From positions 28,983-42,476 of the forward strand of contig JAHBMJ010005935.1 of assembly GCA_018398765.1 (NCBI GenBank): 13,494 bases of DNA, in the 5' to 3' direction. The stretch comes from Chromera velia. Taxonomy: Eukaryota; Sar; Chromeraceae. The notes beneath the pieces are model-generated. The model had not been told where the DNA came from. It ran no database searches and saw nothing but the letters and a program-made list of their open reading frames with translations. Of this stretch, positions 1-8,106 are shown one piece after another; the first letter of the stretch is position 1, and the number at the start of each line of letters is the position of its first letter. The translations under genes and the position numbers were made by a program.

Positions 1-837
1 ATCCTCTCCCGCCTGCCTGTTTGTTTGTCCTCAGGGTTTCCTCGAGTTCCTTGCGATTGTCGTCGTGCTGATGGCTGCTCTCCTCTTGTACTCGTAAACG
101 AAACGGGTTGAACGGGAGGGGAAGCGGGAGGAGAAGCGGGCGTATGGATGGAATTGGTGTTCTTCTTCGCAAATGGATCGGTCGAGCATTCCGTTTTGTC
201 TCTTTTTTCTATCCAGGTGTCTTTCTTTGTGTCGACATTGACTCAAGAAATCAAGGAATGAGGGGAGGTCACTCATGCATGCAGGGTGCTGACTGCTTCT
301 TTCGTCGCCTCTGATTTCTTCCGTCTGCCTGCCTGCTTTTCTATCTGTCCGTCTGTCTGGCTGAATTCAACGGTGCACCGGAGCGATGAATGGGAAAAAG
401 GGATGACTGAACAAGGAGAGACGGACCGAATCCCTATTAAATTCAATCCCTCTCTCTTCGCATGTCCAGGGACATAAGAGAAGAGCAGGGGGGTGGTCCC
501 CTTGGCTTTCGCACACACACAGACAAAGCTGGGTTTTTCTCTGCGTCGCTCCTCTTTCTTCTCTCTCTGGAACTCTGGAGTCTGCCACGAGGTGGGAGCG
601 TGAGAGCAGCGTCTGCAAGAGCAACGCTCGCATTTGACTGGCGGGAACAAAAGAGAAACTCAGTCCCTACCCTTGCTTTTCGAAATCCATCCGTGAGATC
701 AGGTGAGTTCCCTGAAACCAAATCGGGGGAGGAGAGAAGGAAAAAAGTAGGGCGGCTTCGGACCATGTGCAGCTTGAGTCAGAGAGACAACAAAAAAAGC
801 AGGCGGAAGATTGTGCAGCACCAATGACTTGCTTGCA
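1..837. other. Pyrimidine-rich stretch without a convincing gene
   Basis: Open frames of 60-125 codons overlap on both strands and none stands out. Splice-like signals on the plus strand are present: a polypyrimidine acceptor ending at 214 (TTTTTTCTATCCAG) and a consensus donor at 702 (GATCAG|GTGAGT). The frame leading into that donor contains LAFDWREQKRNS. An exon of a plus-strand gene ending at 701 is possible, but I cannot connect it to other exons. Confidence 0.3.
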
Positions 838-1403
838 TCCATACTACTCCGAAACCATATATAGAACCATACATTCAAATAAGACCAAAATGTTCATTCT
901 TGCAGTCTTACTGCTGTTAATATATAGAAGTAATAGTGCCCTAGGTAATACTTGAGCAAAATATCTAGCTAGCAAATTCTAGAACTATATTCAGAAAAAA
1001 AAACATAGTTATGTACATACACTCAGACCTATAGACCGAGGCTTTATAATCTTGACTTTAACCTAGACTTTAACATACTTCGATAATACTTCTAAATTCC
1101 AATTCAATCTAGAATTTAAAAGAGAATCAAACCTAGGAATCAAACAAAGAGATTCGATCTAAGAAGATCGATAACTGAGTGAATTTAGATGAATGTTGTT
1201 GCATGAATTTACTGTAAATTTAAATAATTTTCTGAATAAATCTATAAAGGAGCCTGAGTAATCGATCGATTGATTTAGATCGATTGATTACTAGTAACTC
1301 GATCATTGATCTAGTCATTGATAAATGAGGCAAAAATAAATGAATTAATATAATCATATATTTAAATCCAGGTTATCAACTTTGATTAAAGAGTATTAAA
1401 GAG
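838..1403. other. AT-rich island 3' of the VDE-like gene
   Basis: Composition changes sharply to AT-rich, full of CTAG, GATC and ATTTA words, and ends at the stop codon of the minus-strand gene. It should hold that gene's 3' UTR and terminator region. It also contains a palindrome (1257-1292). No coding frame is visible. Confidence 0.6.
1257..1292. repeat. Near-perfect palindrome in the AT-rich island
   Basis: The arms AGTAATCGATCGAT and ATCGATTGATTACT are inverted copies with one mismatch around an 8-base loop (TGATTTAG). More GATC/TGAT words follow to about 1322. Function unknown. Confidence 0.7.
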
Positions 1404-1667
1404 TCAATTAAAATCCAGAGAAGGTCTGTCCAGCTCTTTCACAAAGCAGAACGGCTGGAAAGATGAGCCTCCTGCTCTCTTTTCTTCTCTTTCTATGACT
1501 TCGCCCTCATGATTGTTGGTCAATCTCACATGACTGCTGCCATCATGCCTTTGAAAACCCATTTTTTGAACATGAAATTCCATGGTACGTACACCTTCCT
1601 CTGGAGCTGTGGGCGTGCGAGAATAGAGCACCAAGGAAGACCACCATTTTGTGGAGGGCAGCCGTAC
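1404..1667 (-). other. Exon 8 (terminal) of the VDE-like gene
   Basis: Acceptor ATTGTCTTGCAG at 1668, then VRLPSTKWWSSLVLYSRTP, aligning with W...GGAVVYTRS of plant VDE. Then follow a helix-like region (EEGVRTMEFHVQKMGF, like the family's PELEKAAKSIG), HVRLTNN, and a charged tail EVIEREEKRAGG before the stop at 1404-1406. The Glu-rich C-terminal domain of plant VDE is reduced to this short tail. Confidence 0.7.
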
Positions 1668-2978
1668 CTGCAAGACAATAAGCATTCCACCAAAGGGCGT
1701 TTTTTTCAAAGATCAAATTCTTTTTTATTGTATAGAGGCATGCAGGGGTCTGTAAGGGGTGCAATCTGACTGCGAAAGAGCCATGCACGCCTCACTTCAG
1801 CGCACGCATCATATTCTCCACTGTCCGTGTCCAAAGTGAACGCGTGATGATTGGATGAGCCAACACAAACATCATAGTGCATTCACCCTCCCACCCCCCC
1901 ATGAACAAACACACCGGGGCCAACGCAGCACAATAGTGGAAAAGGACAAAGTCGTCCTCCCTGCGCGCACCATAGTAGGAAAGAAAAGGAGGGAGCGACA
2001 ACACAGGGGACTCGAGGGGAATCGAGGGAGGGAGGCCCAGGAAGAGCGAGGAACGAAAGAGAGGAAAGCTTCAGAGGCAACAAGAGGGAGAGGGGGGGGG
2101 AGGGGGGAAAAACACCTTCAGTTGTTGTCTTTCCACGAACAAATGCGCATGGTATCACAAAGCCTCCCGACCGACCGACCGACCATATCTGACATATCGC
2201 GATTGATTTCTATTGCCCCCCAACATCCCGTACAAAAAAAAGGAACGCACGAAGCCAAATTTGAAACAGTGGAGGAAAACACACTTGGCTTTTTCAGCGA
2301 ACGTATCCACACCTGGTTTTTTCCTTCCTTCACAGAATCGCACTGGGTCCCTGGTTTTACTCACACCCTCTGGCCAGCCCCGTTGCAAAGACCTCGAATA
2401 GACACATTTCAGCAGCAAAAGGAGCACACACAGCACACAGTCTCTCCTCTTCGGTCCTTTCCCCTACTCTCCTACGTGCACATGTCTGTGGTTGAAGGTG
2501 TGCTCACCTGAAGTCAAGTACGGTGTAGGGCCTGTCAAAATTCCAAAAGAGACGACCTCCGACCTCCAGATTTTCTCCGCTCCCCCCCTCTGCCCCTGTT
2601 CTGACTGCAAAGTCTCCGATGTCCTGCGCGTGCTTCGTCACACGTCGACCCCTCTGGTCTACAATATCACCCCTGTAGAACTCCCACATCCTCCACACCT
2701 CTGAGTGCCCTGCGCAAACAAACGCAGGGTCATACAGCAGCTGCTGTACATTCCCTAGTCGAGCACCCTTGTGCCGTACATTCATCATTTGCCCGCCCCT
2801 GTAGAATGAAAAGGAAAACCGACCCTCGAATTCCTTATTGATAGGTGCGAAGGGCATGAAAAAGACACAACACCGATATGCATCGTGGAAGCACAGAGGT
2901 GGTGATTGCATCCACCGGAGTCTGTCATTGTTGCCGTTCTGTATGTGTGTGTGTGTGTGTATGTCTGTGTGTGTGTGT

Positions 2979-3009
<31 letters not shown>

Positions 3010-3803
3010 CTTGTGTGAGAGAAAGAGAGAGTCCCAAGCAGCAGCATTCTTGCCCGTACTTTGATGTCCGTTGTCTGTGCATGTTCTCCAATCACCCACA
3101 GAAGAAAGAGAGTTGGCAGATGGCGATGTTCTGTTAATGACCTTCGTACGGCGATGGCAAAAGCTCTCGGCGCCTCTTTGTTCCTTTCCTCCTTTTGTTC
3201 CGTCTCGAGGTCGGTGACAGACTGGGCAGCTCCCGAGGAAGGCACGATGAGCCCATCCCCTCAGGCTCACTTCTGCCAAAAAAAGCATGATGGGAGCCGA
3301 GAGAGGCCGTTCCACTTTCTTCATCACGCCTCTCCCCGACAGATTCGGGCCCAGAAGGCATCTTTGAACCCCCATCGGATTGTCTCCTTGCAATCTCTCC
3401 TTCCTCATTACTCTTGGCCCCGTCTCCCTGTTTGCCGATCTCCAGTCTCGTTACGTTTACTCGTTGACAGTCAAACCACTCCAGCTCTGTCATTCCTGCA
3501 TTTGGGAATGGAGACGACACAGTGGTCTTCGGTGAAGGCCTTCACCATGGTGACAATCGGATCTCTGGCACATGCAGACAAATCGGTGAACCAAAAAAAA
3601 ATGGAGATGGGATAAACACGCGCGTTAACATACACGTGGACAAAAGTATAACACAACTTAAGTGCGCACCCCTGTCCAGACATTGACAGAGTGTGTGCTT
3701 TTTCTTTTCCTTTCTTATTTTTGTTCTTCGACGGACAAATAGACTCGCACATACACAGTGGTAATTTCACACACACACGCACACACACATACACACACAC
3801 ATG

Positions 3804-3865
<62 letters not shown>

Positions 3866-4152
3866 CACACAGACGGGGGAGTCTGCGAACCTGCGGAGAG
3901 CCACCAATGTCCCTCGAGAATCCGCGGGTGGAAACCGGGAGCGGGCTTCGGCTGGTCGCATTTGCCCTTGTTCGGTAAGTGCAGCATTCCTGTATTGGAT
4001 TTCATTTGTTCATTCGATAAGTATTTGCATCGTGCATGCAATGAGCGCTAGTGCCGACTTCGTTGTTTGCCTGAACACATCCGAGGTTATGTGCAGCCTT
4101 CCACACAGGCACGTACGCTCACAGTTTGCCTCTTTCACACACATACACACAC

Positions 4153-4193
<41 letters not shown>

Positions 4194-5436
4194 CGCAAGA
4201 CAGGTCTCACACGCAGGAGTGTGCTGTTTTATTCTTTCTTTTCGGCCCAGCCTCTAAGCCTCACAATCCGCCTACGCATCCATCCACAGGCATCAACTGC
4301 GTACATTGGAGCTGCCCAGTGGGTGCGACTACAGTCCGTCCTCTCTCCTAAAGGCTGGAGCATCTTTCTGACCATACTTGTGAATGACATTCTTAGACGA
4401 CCCACCTCCGTCCTCCCTGCTGGAGATTGGAGTATCGAAACACTCGTCGAGACAGGTGGTGAGGGAGAAAAACTTCTGCCGGTCGTAGGGAAAGCTGCAA
4501 GGAGAGGAGAAAAGAGAAGAGCCGCGTTTTAAAAAAAGAAGAGGTTCGTGTACTTGACAGGGGCGACTGTCGGGTGGGATCAACGGACGGAGAGCGAGAA
4601 GGAAGTGTGCCACAGACGGGGTGGAAGAGTTGGTTAGTGAAAGTCAAAAGGGACCCAGGCAGAAACGGGTAGCATAGAAGCAATCAGGAACGGAGACGGG
4701 TGGGGACACCTGATCATCTCTTTGTGTTCCTGCCTTAATCCCTGTCAGTGTGTCAATCAGTCTGTCTGTATGGCTTTCTTGTTTTAGTCCCACGTGCCCC
4801 CGACCAACCAGCAGGGAACCCAGTTGGTCAGGTTGAAAATCAAATCATTCGCACCTGCATGTGTGGACGGACAGGCGAGTGGGTGAGTTGACATCAAAAA
4901 GAAAAGCAGGAGAGACAAACGCGCAGATAGAGAGAGGGAGACACAAGCAGTCTGAAAAGGGGGTGAAAGCGTAACTACAAGTACCATCTAGAGACCGCCA
5001 GTCGGCACGCGTGCATGTTCCTATAGAGCGGGGAGCGCCCGGGACAGCTAGGTTAAGATTCTTAAGATCTCGTCAGCTGACCGCTCGATCCAGCCGCCAT
5101 GGACTGCTTTGCACAAGCGAGTGCGTTTCTGCAGTCCGGGTCCGTCAGGCACTTGAGAAGAACATCTCCACAGTGCAGGACAGGCGAAATTCTGCACAAT
5201 ATCTGCGCGCATCCAGCGTGCAAGTATGCAGATCCATGCTTGAAGGCAGCACAGGAACAGTGGAATGATCAAAAGGATGGATGCCCGGGCAACGGATCCT
5301 GCTCTGTAACCTGTCGGGACCATGAAAGCAGTATAGGAGGGCGCTATCCGAGACTCACTTTGCTTCTCTTCAAAGCCAGACCCAGAAGGACGAAAAAGGC
5401 AGCAAGCGCCGACGGATCAGACTGTCTCCAATGCAT
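1404..5436 (-). CDS. Violaxanthin de-epoxidase family protein (VDE/VDL/VDR type), multi-exon
   Basis: Predicted lumenal lipocalin-fold xanthophyll de-epoxidase. Minus-strand exons: 5436-5359, 5238-5105, 4494-4406, 3989-3891, 3495-about 3461, 2798-2508, 1960-1915, 1667-1404 (TGA stop). Junction phases agree wherever I joined neighbours. Family landmarks appear in order: the Cys array HCGDVLLKC then LTDPDC then RNALAC (spacing C-x6-C-x5-C-x5-C, as in plant VDE), TCLDEC, GKCDQPKP, the lipocalin-like EGHWWLSAG joined across an intron to MTELEWFDCQ (plant VDE: GKWYITSG...FDCQ), NVQQLLYDP, RLFWNF, EDDFVLFHYC and LVLYSRTP. Exon 1 encodes a hydrophobic leader (LAAFFVLLGLAL), fitting entry to a complex plastid. 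Oddities: the fourth Cys of the array is not seen; the exon 2 donor (GTCCAT) is weak; about 40 residues look inserted before RLFWNF; the exon(s) between 3460 and 2799 are unresolved. Family call fairly firm; VDE versus VDL/VDR and enzyme activity undecided. Confidence 0.8.
1915..1960 (-). other. Exon 7 of the VDE-like gene: 46-nt micro-exon
   Basis: Encodes EDDFVLFHYCAALAP, which aligns with the family strand PEDYIFVYYRG. Acceptor GCGCGCAG|G is phase 2 and donor CCG|GTGTGT is phase 0, exactly what exons 6 and 8 require. It is hidden inside a longer chance frame on this strand, so an automated gene finder could miss it. Confidence 0.65.
2092..2106. repeat. G-run in intron 6 of the VDE-like gene
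   Basis: Runs of G broken by single A on the plus strand (C-run in the transcript), inside the 547-nt intron 1961-2507. Part of the pyrimidine-rich character of this intron's sense strand. Confidence 0.6.
2508..2798 (-). other. Exon 6 of the VDE-like gene: lipocalin core
   Basis: Best-defined exon of the gene: acceptor TTTTCCTTTTCATTCTACAG, donor TTCAG|GTGAGC, phase 2 at both ends, 291 nt. Contains NVQQLLYDP (plant VDE AVQKFVQDP) and RLFWNFDRPYTVLDF. About 40 residues between these (RGRRVTKHAQDIGD and a Gly/Glu-rich stretch) have no counterpart that I can place in plant VDE and look like a lineage-specific loop. Confidence 0.75.
2944..3009. repeat. Compound microsatellite (TG)n-(GA)n
   Basis: Interrupted TG repeats 2944-2979 run into GA repeats to about 3009. 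It lies just upstream (in transcript order) of exon 6 of the VDE-like gene; in the transcript it reads (CU)n followed by (CA)n. Confidence 0.95.
3768..3861. repeat. Compound microsatellite (AC)n-(AG)n in intron 4
   Basis: AC repeats 3768-3835 with a few interruptions pass directly into AG repeats to 3861. It sits inside the 395-nt intron 3496-3890 of the VDE-like gene, close to the 5' splice site; the transcript reads (CU)n then (GU)n. Confidence 0.95.
3891..3989 (-). other. Exon 4 of the VDE-like gene: start of the lipocalin domain
   Basis: 99-nt exon, phase 1 at both ends. Encodes MLHLPNKGKCDQPKP, then PRILEGHWWLSA, the first beta strand of the lipocalin barrel with the G-x-W signature. 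Donor is GCAG|GTTCGC at 3890. Splicing to 3495 completes WWLSAG followed by MTELEWFDCQ, aligning with the G...FDCQ segment of VDE. This junction is the strongest single argument for the family assignment. Confidence 0.75.
4136..4190. repeat. Compound microsatellite (AC)n-(AG)n in intron 3
   Basis: AC repeats 4136-4158 join AG repeats 4159-4190 within the 416-nt intron 3990-4405. Same order and orientation as the array in intron 4. Confidence 0.95.
4406..4494 (-). other. Exon 3 of the VDE-like gene: second Cys pair
   Basis: Preceded by a very strong acceptor (CTTCTCTTTTCTCCTCTCCTTGCAG on the minus strand). Contains FFSLTTCLDECFD, matching the C-x3-C pair (ECQIKC) of the VDE Cys-rich domain, and ends GGAG|GTGGGT in phase 1. 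The next acceptor at 3990 is also phase 1, giving a 21-residue gap between this Cys pair and the following KC (23 in plant VDE). Confidence 0.65.
5105..5238 (-). other. Exon 2 of the VDE-like gene: Cys-rich domain
   Basis: Reads HGSAYLHAGC, AQILCRISPV, LHCGDVLLKC, LTDPDCRNALACAK. The cysteine spacing and the flanking Lys match the N-terminal disulphide-rich domain of VDE (ECRLELAKC, IANPAC, AANVAC in plants). In VDE these cysteines form disulphides needed for activity, and dithiothreitol inhibits the enzyme. The 3' boundary is the least certain junction of the gene: the only phase-compatible donor I found is GTCCAT at 5104, and the next family cysteine (AC-x3-C) is missing, so a small exon may be hidden between 5104 and 4495. 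Confidence 0.65.
5359..5436 (-). other. Exon 1 of the VDE-like gene: start codon and signal-peptide-like leader
   Basis: ATG at 5436-5434 opens 26 codons beginning MHWRQSDPS, then a hydrophobic core LAAFFVLLGLAL and basic KRSK. The exon ends at a consensus donor (AAA|GTGAGT, phase 0), and the acceptor at 5239 (TTCAAG|CAT) resumes in phase 0 in the Cys-rich frame. A leader of this shape is expected for a nuclear gene whose product enters a plastid through the secretory route. The start is inferred; no other in-frame start with a leader is visible nearby. Confidence 0.6.
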
Positions 5437-5784
5437 TTCTTCGTCTCAACGTGGGTGTAAAAGTGGGGGTGGATTGGAGATCAGAATTCAGTAAGAGCGC
5501 CGGCAGCGAAAAGCAAATTAAAGGAGACGGCAAGCTCAAGACTTTGCTGGGCCGTGAATAGCGAAGACGTGCAGTTTGTGCGCGCTATGATCCTTCTGGG
5601 CAGAAATCCGATTTGTTCACTGCACTGCGAGCGATCCAAAACAAACCGACAGCTGAAACTTTGCTGCATCTTGCCATGATCTTGGTCATTCTTGGTATTT
5701 CTTGGTCGGCATTTGATTTGCGTTGGCATGTCTCAGTACGTTGACAAAACTCAGCTACCATTGTATGCATGGTTCTTGCGTGTT

Positions 5785-5835
5785 CGCGCGCCACAGAATC
5801 GCGCGCGAAATTTGATTCTGTGGCGCGCGAAATTT
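5785..5835. repeat. 16-bp perfect hairpin with an overlapping direct repeat
   Basis: CGCGCGCCACAGAATC (5785-5800) is matched by its exact inverted copy at 5814-5829. The 13-base loop GCGCGCGAAATTT (5801-5813) recurs as a direct repeat at 5823-5835. Confidence 0.9.
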
Positions 5836-5868
5836 CGTTGTTTCGATCTTCATTCCACTCGATCTATA

Positions 5869-5897
5869 GCTATATATATATATATATATATATATAG
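5869..5897. repeat. (TA)n microsatellite bounded by AGCT-type ends
   Basis: A run of TA units from 5871 to 5895 flanked by AGC and GCT, so the whole segment is self-complementary. About 35 bases from the hairpin. Confidence 0.9.
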
Positions 5898-6044
5898 CTG
5901 ACAATTAATGCAGATGCGATCGAAACGTACGATGCATCGAACGGATCTACATAGAATTATGCCCTACATAAAATTCTGATTATTGAAAAAAATTATGCAT
6001 CGTTTGACAGAAGACTCTTTTCAGTAGTCCTTCCTGCTCTAGAG

Positions 6045-6218
6045 ATGCTCATAAAGATCGCGGGAAAGCTCCAGCTCTCGATGTGGATGGTACAGTCTGC
6101 AACACCAGCGCGCATGTATGAATTTCAAGTCTCTCTTCGTTTTCATGACCAATCCACCGCTGTCATCCCACTGAAGAATGGGAAAATTCCTCTACATCGC
6201 CTACCTCTGTGTGGATGA
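6045..6218 (+). CDS. Short open frame, unrecognised
   Basis: 57 codons starting MLIKIAGKLQLSMW and containing MYEFQVSLRFHDQ and VIPLKNGKIPLHRLPL, a beta-strand-like alternation that looks more protein-like than most chance frames here. A pyrimidine-rich stretch ending in CTAG lies just upstream, so it may be an exon rather than a complete gene. No family recognised. Confidence 0.25.
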   Translation: MLIKIAGKLQLSMWMVQSATPARMYEFQVSLRFHDQSTAVIPLKNGKIPLHRLPLCG

Positions 6219-6224
6219 CGACAG

Positions 6225-6437
6225 TCAATCTCCCGGTGGCTGAGCTGAAGCAGTCAAAGGAAATTGAGCGCGCCGCTCCGAGGCTACAGTAGAGAGTGAG
6301 ACAATTTGTCGGATGTCTTTCTCGAGGAGCGAGTCCAGGACACGAATCACCATTTCCGCATAAAGCAGCAGTATCATTGTCCGGCTGCTAAGCACTCCTG
6401 CATGGGCAGTAATGGCTTTGAAGGTAGGTGTTTTTCA
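6225..6437 (-). CDS. Possible exon, unrecognised
   Basis: Minus-strand frame containing AITAHAGVLSS and MILLLYAEMVIRVLDSLLEK, DIRQIVSLSTVASE, ending PPGD and TGA. The central part would form an amphipathic helix. A possible acceptor (CTGCCCATGCAG) precedes GVLSS. It would be a last exon of a minus-strand gene. The frame is short and could be fortuitous. Confidence 0.3.
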
Positions 6438-6567
6438 TCCAGAGTTTGACACGTAGAAAGCCCAAATTGCCTCGTCACTATTTTCTCTGCTGAGGACAGT
6501 CTGTATGATCCTGCGTAGACGGAGAATGTGGTATAGAAGCTTGCATACGCATACACGTACAGCAGAA

Positions 6568-6933
6568 TCAAACGCAAACAATTTCACACAGCTTTTCTTC
6601 TTCGTTGCTTCCCCTTCCCTGTGATCCTGCAGCAGAGGACTCAGGCCGGAGACCAGAGGCAGTTAGGAAGAGCAAATGGGGGCAGAGCAGGAAAGTGGGG
6701 CCAGAATGACACGTGATATAGAGGATTGGTTTGGCATGTAGTCTTCTTCGAAGGAGGTCAAAGCACGACACAAAAAGAAGACATCGCACACAGCGGTTCT
6801 GGTATCCTGACGCCTCTATTAATATAGCCAACGACGCCTTCGTTCCTCGCTGCACAGGCCCGCATCCTCTTTTCTCGGCCTTCTGTCTTTCAGCTTCAAA
6901 GCTGTGGGGTGCATGGGCTAATCGGTCATTCAA
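6568..6933 (-). CDS. Open frame of 121 codons, unrecognised
   Basis: Starts MNDRLAHAPHSFEAERQ, has a hydrophobic Cys-containing middle (VRCLLFVSCFDLL, PTFLLCPHLLFLT) and an acidic end (NEEEKLCEIVCV). It might belong to the same minus-strand gene as the frame at 6225-6437. No homologue recognised; a chance frame is equally possible. Confidence 0.2.
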   Translation of the reverse strand: MNDRLAHAPHSFEAERQKAEKRGCGPVQRGTKASLAILIEASGYQNRCVRCLLFVSCFDLLRRRLHAKPILYITCHSGPTFLLCPHLLFLTASGLRPESSAAGSQGRGSNEEEKLCEIVCV

Positions 6934-6966
6934 TCAATCAATCAGTCAATCAATTAAATTGAATGG
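6930..6966. repeat. Degenerate CAAT-unit tandem repeat
   Basis: About six tetranucleotide units (TCAATCAATCAATCAGTCAATCAATT) ending in an AATT-rich palindromic stretch. Simple repeat. Confidence 0.75.
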
Positions 6967-7243
6967 ATTGATCACCCAACGGACCGCGTGTTTGGTCCTC
7001 CTGTCAAGCTTGAGGTTTCTGCAGTGGGCTTTTCTGAAGCTCTCCTGTCAGATTCAATTGCGCGGCTTCTTCTGGAGGCTCTGTGTGCTTTCTCGGCATG
7101 AAAATAACGAGAGAGCCGGAGCAAGAGATAATGGTTGCCTCGAATGTCTCCCCCTCGAGCTTCTTGAACTCTCTCGGACGTCCTTGTGGAGAAATTGAAG
7201 GAAAGGCGCCAAGCGATTTGTTGTGGGGAAGCAATTTCTTCAG

Positions 7244-8106
7244 GAAATCTGCCGCTCTCAAGATACTCGGCTTTTTCTTTTGGACCCTTCGGACCGGACT
7301 GAGGAGGAGGGAAAGGGGGGGGGGGAGGCAGGGGGGAAGAAAAAGCACCATGAGGTCCTGCCCAGAATTTTTGAACTTGCACTTGGGAGCTTAGAGAAGA
7401 GAGGAGCAAGTCCTTTCGAGTGCCTCTCTTCTGTCCTTCACTTGTGTTTTTCTTCTATGGTCAGTCAACCAGCTAAATCTTGTCCATTTTGTTCTACATT
7501 TTGTTGCGGTTCTTCGGTCTCCATCCTCCCCCGTCCATTCTACAGATCGAGTCGTGTGCATCTAAACAAAAGCCGGAACACACAGGTGGGGACCCACGGA
7601 ACTCGATGTTTTGTCCTTGCGATTCAAAGGCTCCGCATTCTTGTTCCCCATCCTTTCTGTTTTGTACATCACTTGTGTTCGGCTGCTTCTTCTGATCCTC
7701 TCCCCCTTCTCTCTTCCTTGTTTTCTTTCTGGACGCCTCTTTTGCAGCTTTCGAAGCTGAAGCGTGGCTTGACCAACAGATCCTCACGTCAACCAACCAA
7801 CGGATGGAATTCTGCCTCTCGTGACAATTCTGCGTACAGGTAGACGGACCTTCGATCCTCGAGGGAGGCGCTCCTGATGCAGCTGCAGGACATGTATGCA
7901 CTCATGTCAAGGGGACTTCCTGTCGTCTTTCATGCGGGGGGGGATCTCTACCGAGATCGAGGTACTGCATGCATGGAAGTGCGATGATGGCCGGGGAGAG
8001 GCGGCAGACAGCGACAGGACATGCCCCCCCTACAGATGAGATTCTCCTATCAGCTTCTTCGAAGCTCCCTCTCGGGCCCCAACCTCCCCCCTGCGTCAGG
8101 CATTGA
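7244..8106 (+). CDS. Probable 3' part of a multi-exon gene, product unrecognised
   Basis: An exon appears to start after CAATTTCTTCAG at 7243: EICRSQDTRLFLLDPSDRT, then a Gly/Lys/Glu-rich low-complexity stretch, then VLPRIFELALGSLEKRG and ECLSSVLHL. An intron with a pyrimidine-rich 3' end (CTCTTTTGCAG, ending 7746) follows; the frame behind it reads FEAEAWLDQQILTSTNQRMEF. The last exons are clearer: about 7844-7961 (ALLMQLQDMYALMSRGLPVV, then FHAGGDLYRDR), an intron 7962-8035 (GAG|GTACTG to CCCCCCCTACAG, phase 1), and 8036-8106 (DEILLSASSKLPLG, stop TGA). The link between 7746 and 7844 is not settled: TGA (7818-7820) and TAG (7841-7843) interrupt the two candidate frames. No family recognised; upstream exons were not found. 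Confidence 0.45.
7312..7337. repeat. G-rich low-complexity run inside a predicted exon
   Basis: Ten or more consecutive G followed by AGGCAGGGGGG. It would encode a Gly-rich linker in the predicted plus-strand protein. The length of such a run is error-prone in assemblies, so the frame across it is uncertain. Confidence 0.7.

Larger units (their letters stand above)
5437..6044. other. Region upstream of the VDE-like gene
   Basis: Presumed 5' UTR and promoter of the minus-strand gene. It holds the hairpin at 5785-5835 and the (TA)n run. A 69-codon minus-strand frame (5585-5794, containing EFCQRTETCQRKSNADQEIP) lies here; it could be an upstream exon or chance. I see no clear TATA box or initiator that I could place. 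Confidence 0.35.

Noticed and set aside
1855-2511. 218-codon plus-strand open frame, the longest in the window
   Set aside because: It lies across an intron and micro-exon 7 of the VDE-like gene on the other strand; its charged composition follows from purine-rich antisense of pyrimidine-rich intron sequence.
3061-4532. Several plus-strand frames of 95-243 codons with Thr/His and Arg/Glu repeats
   Set aside because: They are translations of the AC/AG microsatellites and antisense of the VDE-like exons.
5048-5323. Minus-strand frame with a hydrophobic stretch (ASILLIIPLFLCCL)
   Set aside because: Out of frame with the VDE-like exon 2; the hydrophobic part falls in intron 1 and the acceptor's pyrimidine tract.
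5099-5494. 131-codon plus-strand frame with a GCCGCCATGG start context and many Cys
   Set aside because: Antisense to exons 1 and 2 of the VDE-like gene; the Cys-rich look is a mirror of that exon. The minus-strand reading matches a known family, this one does not.
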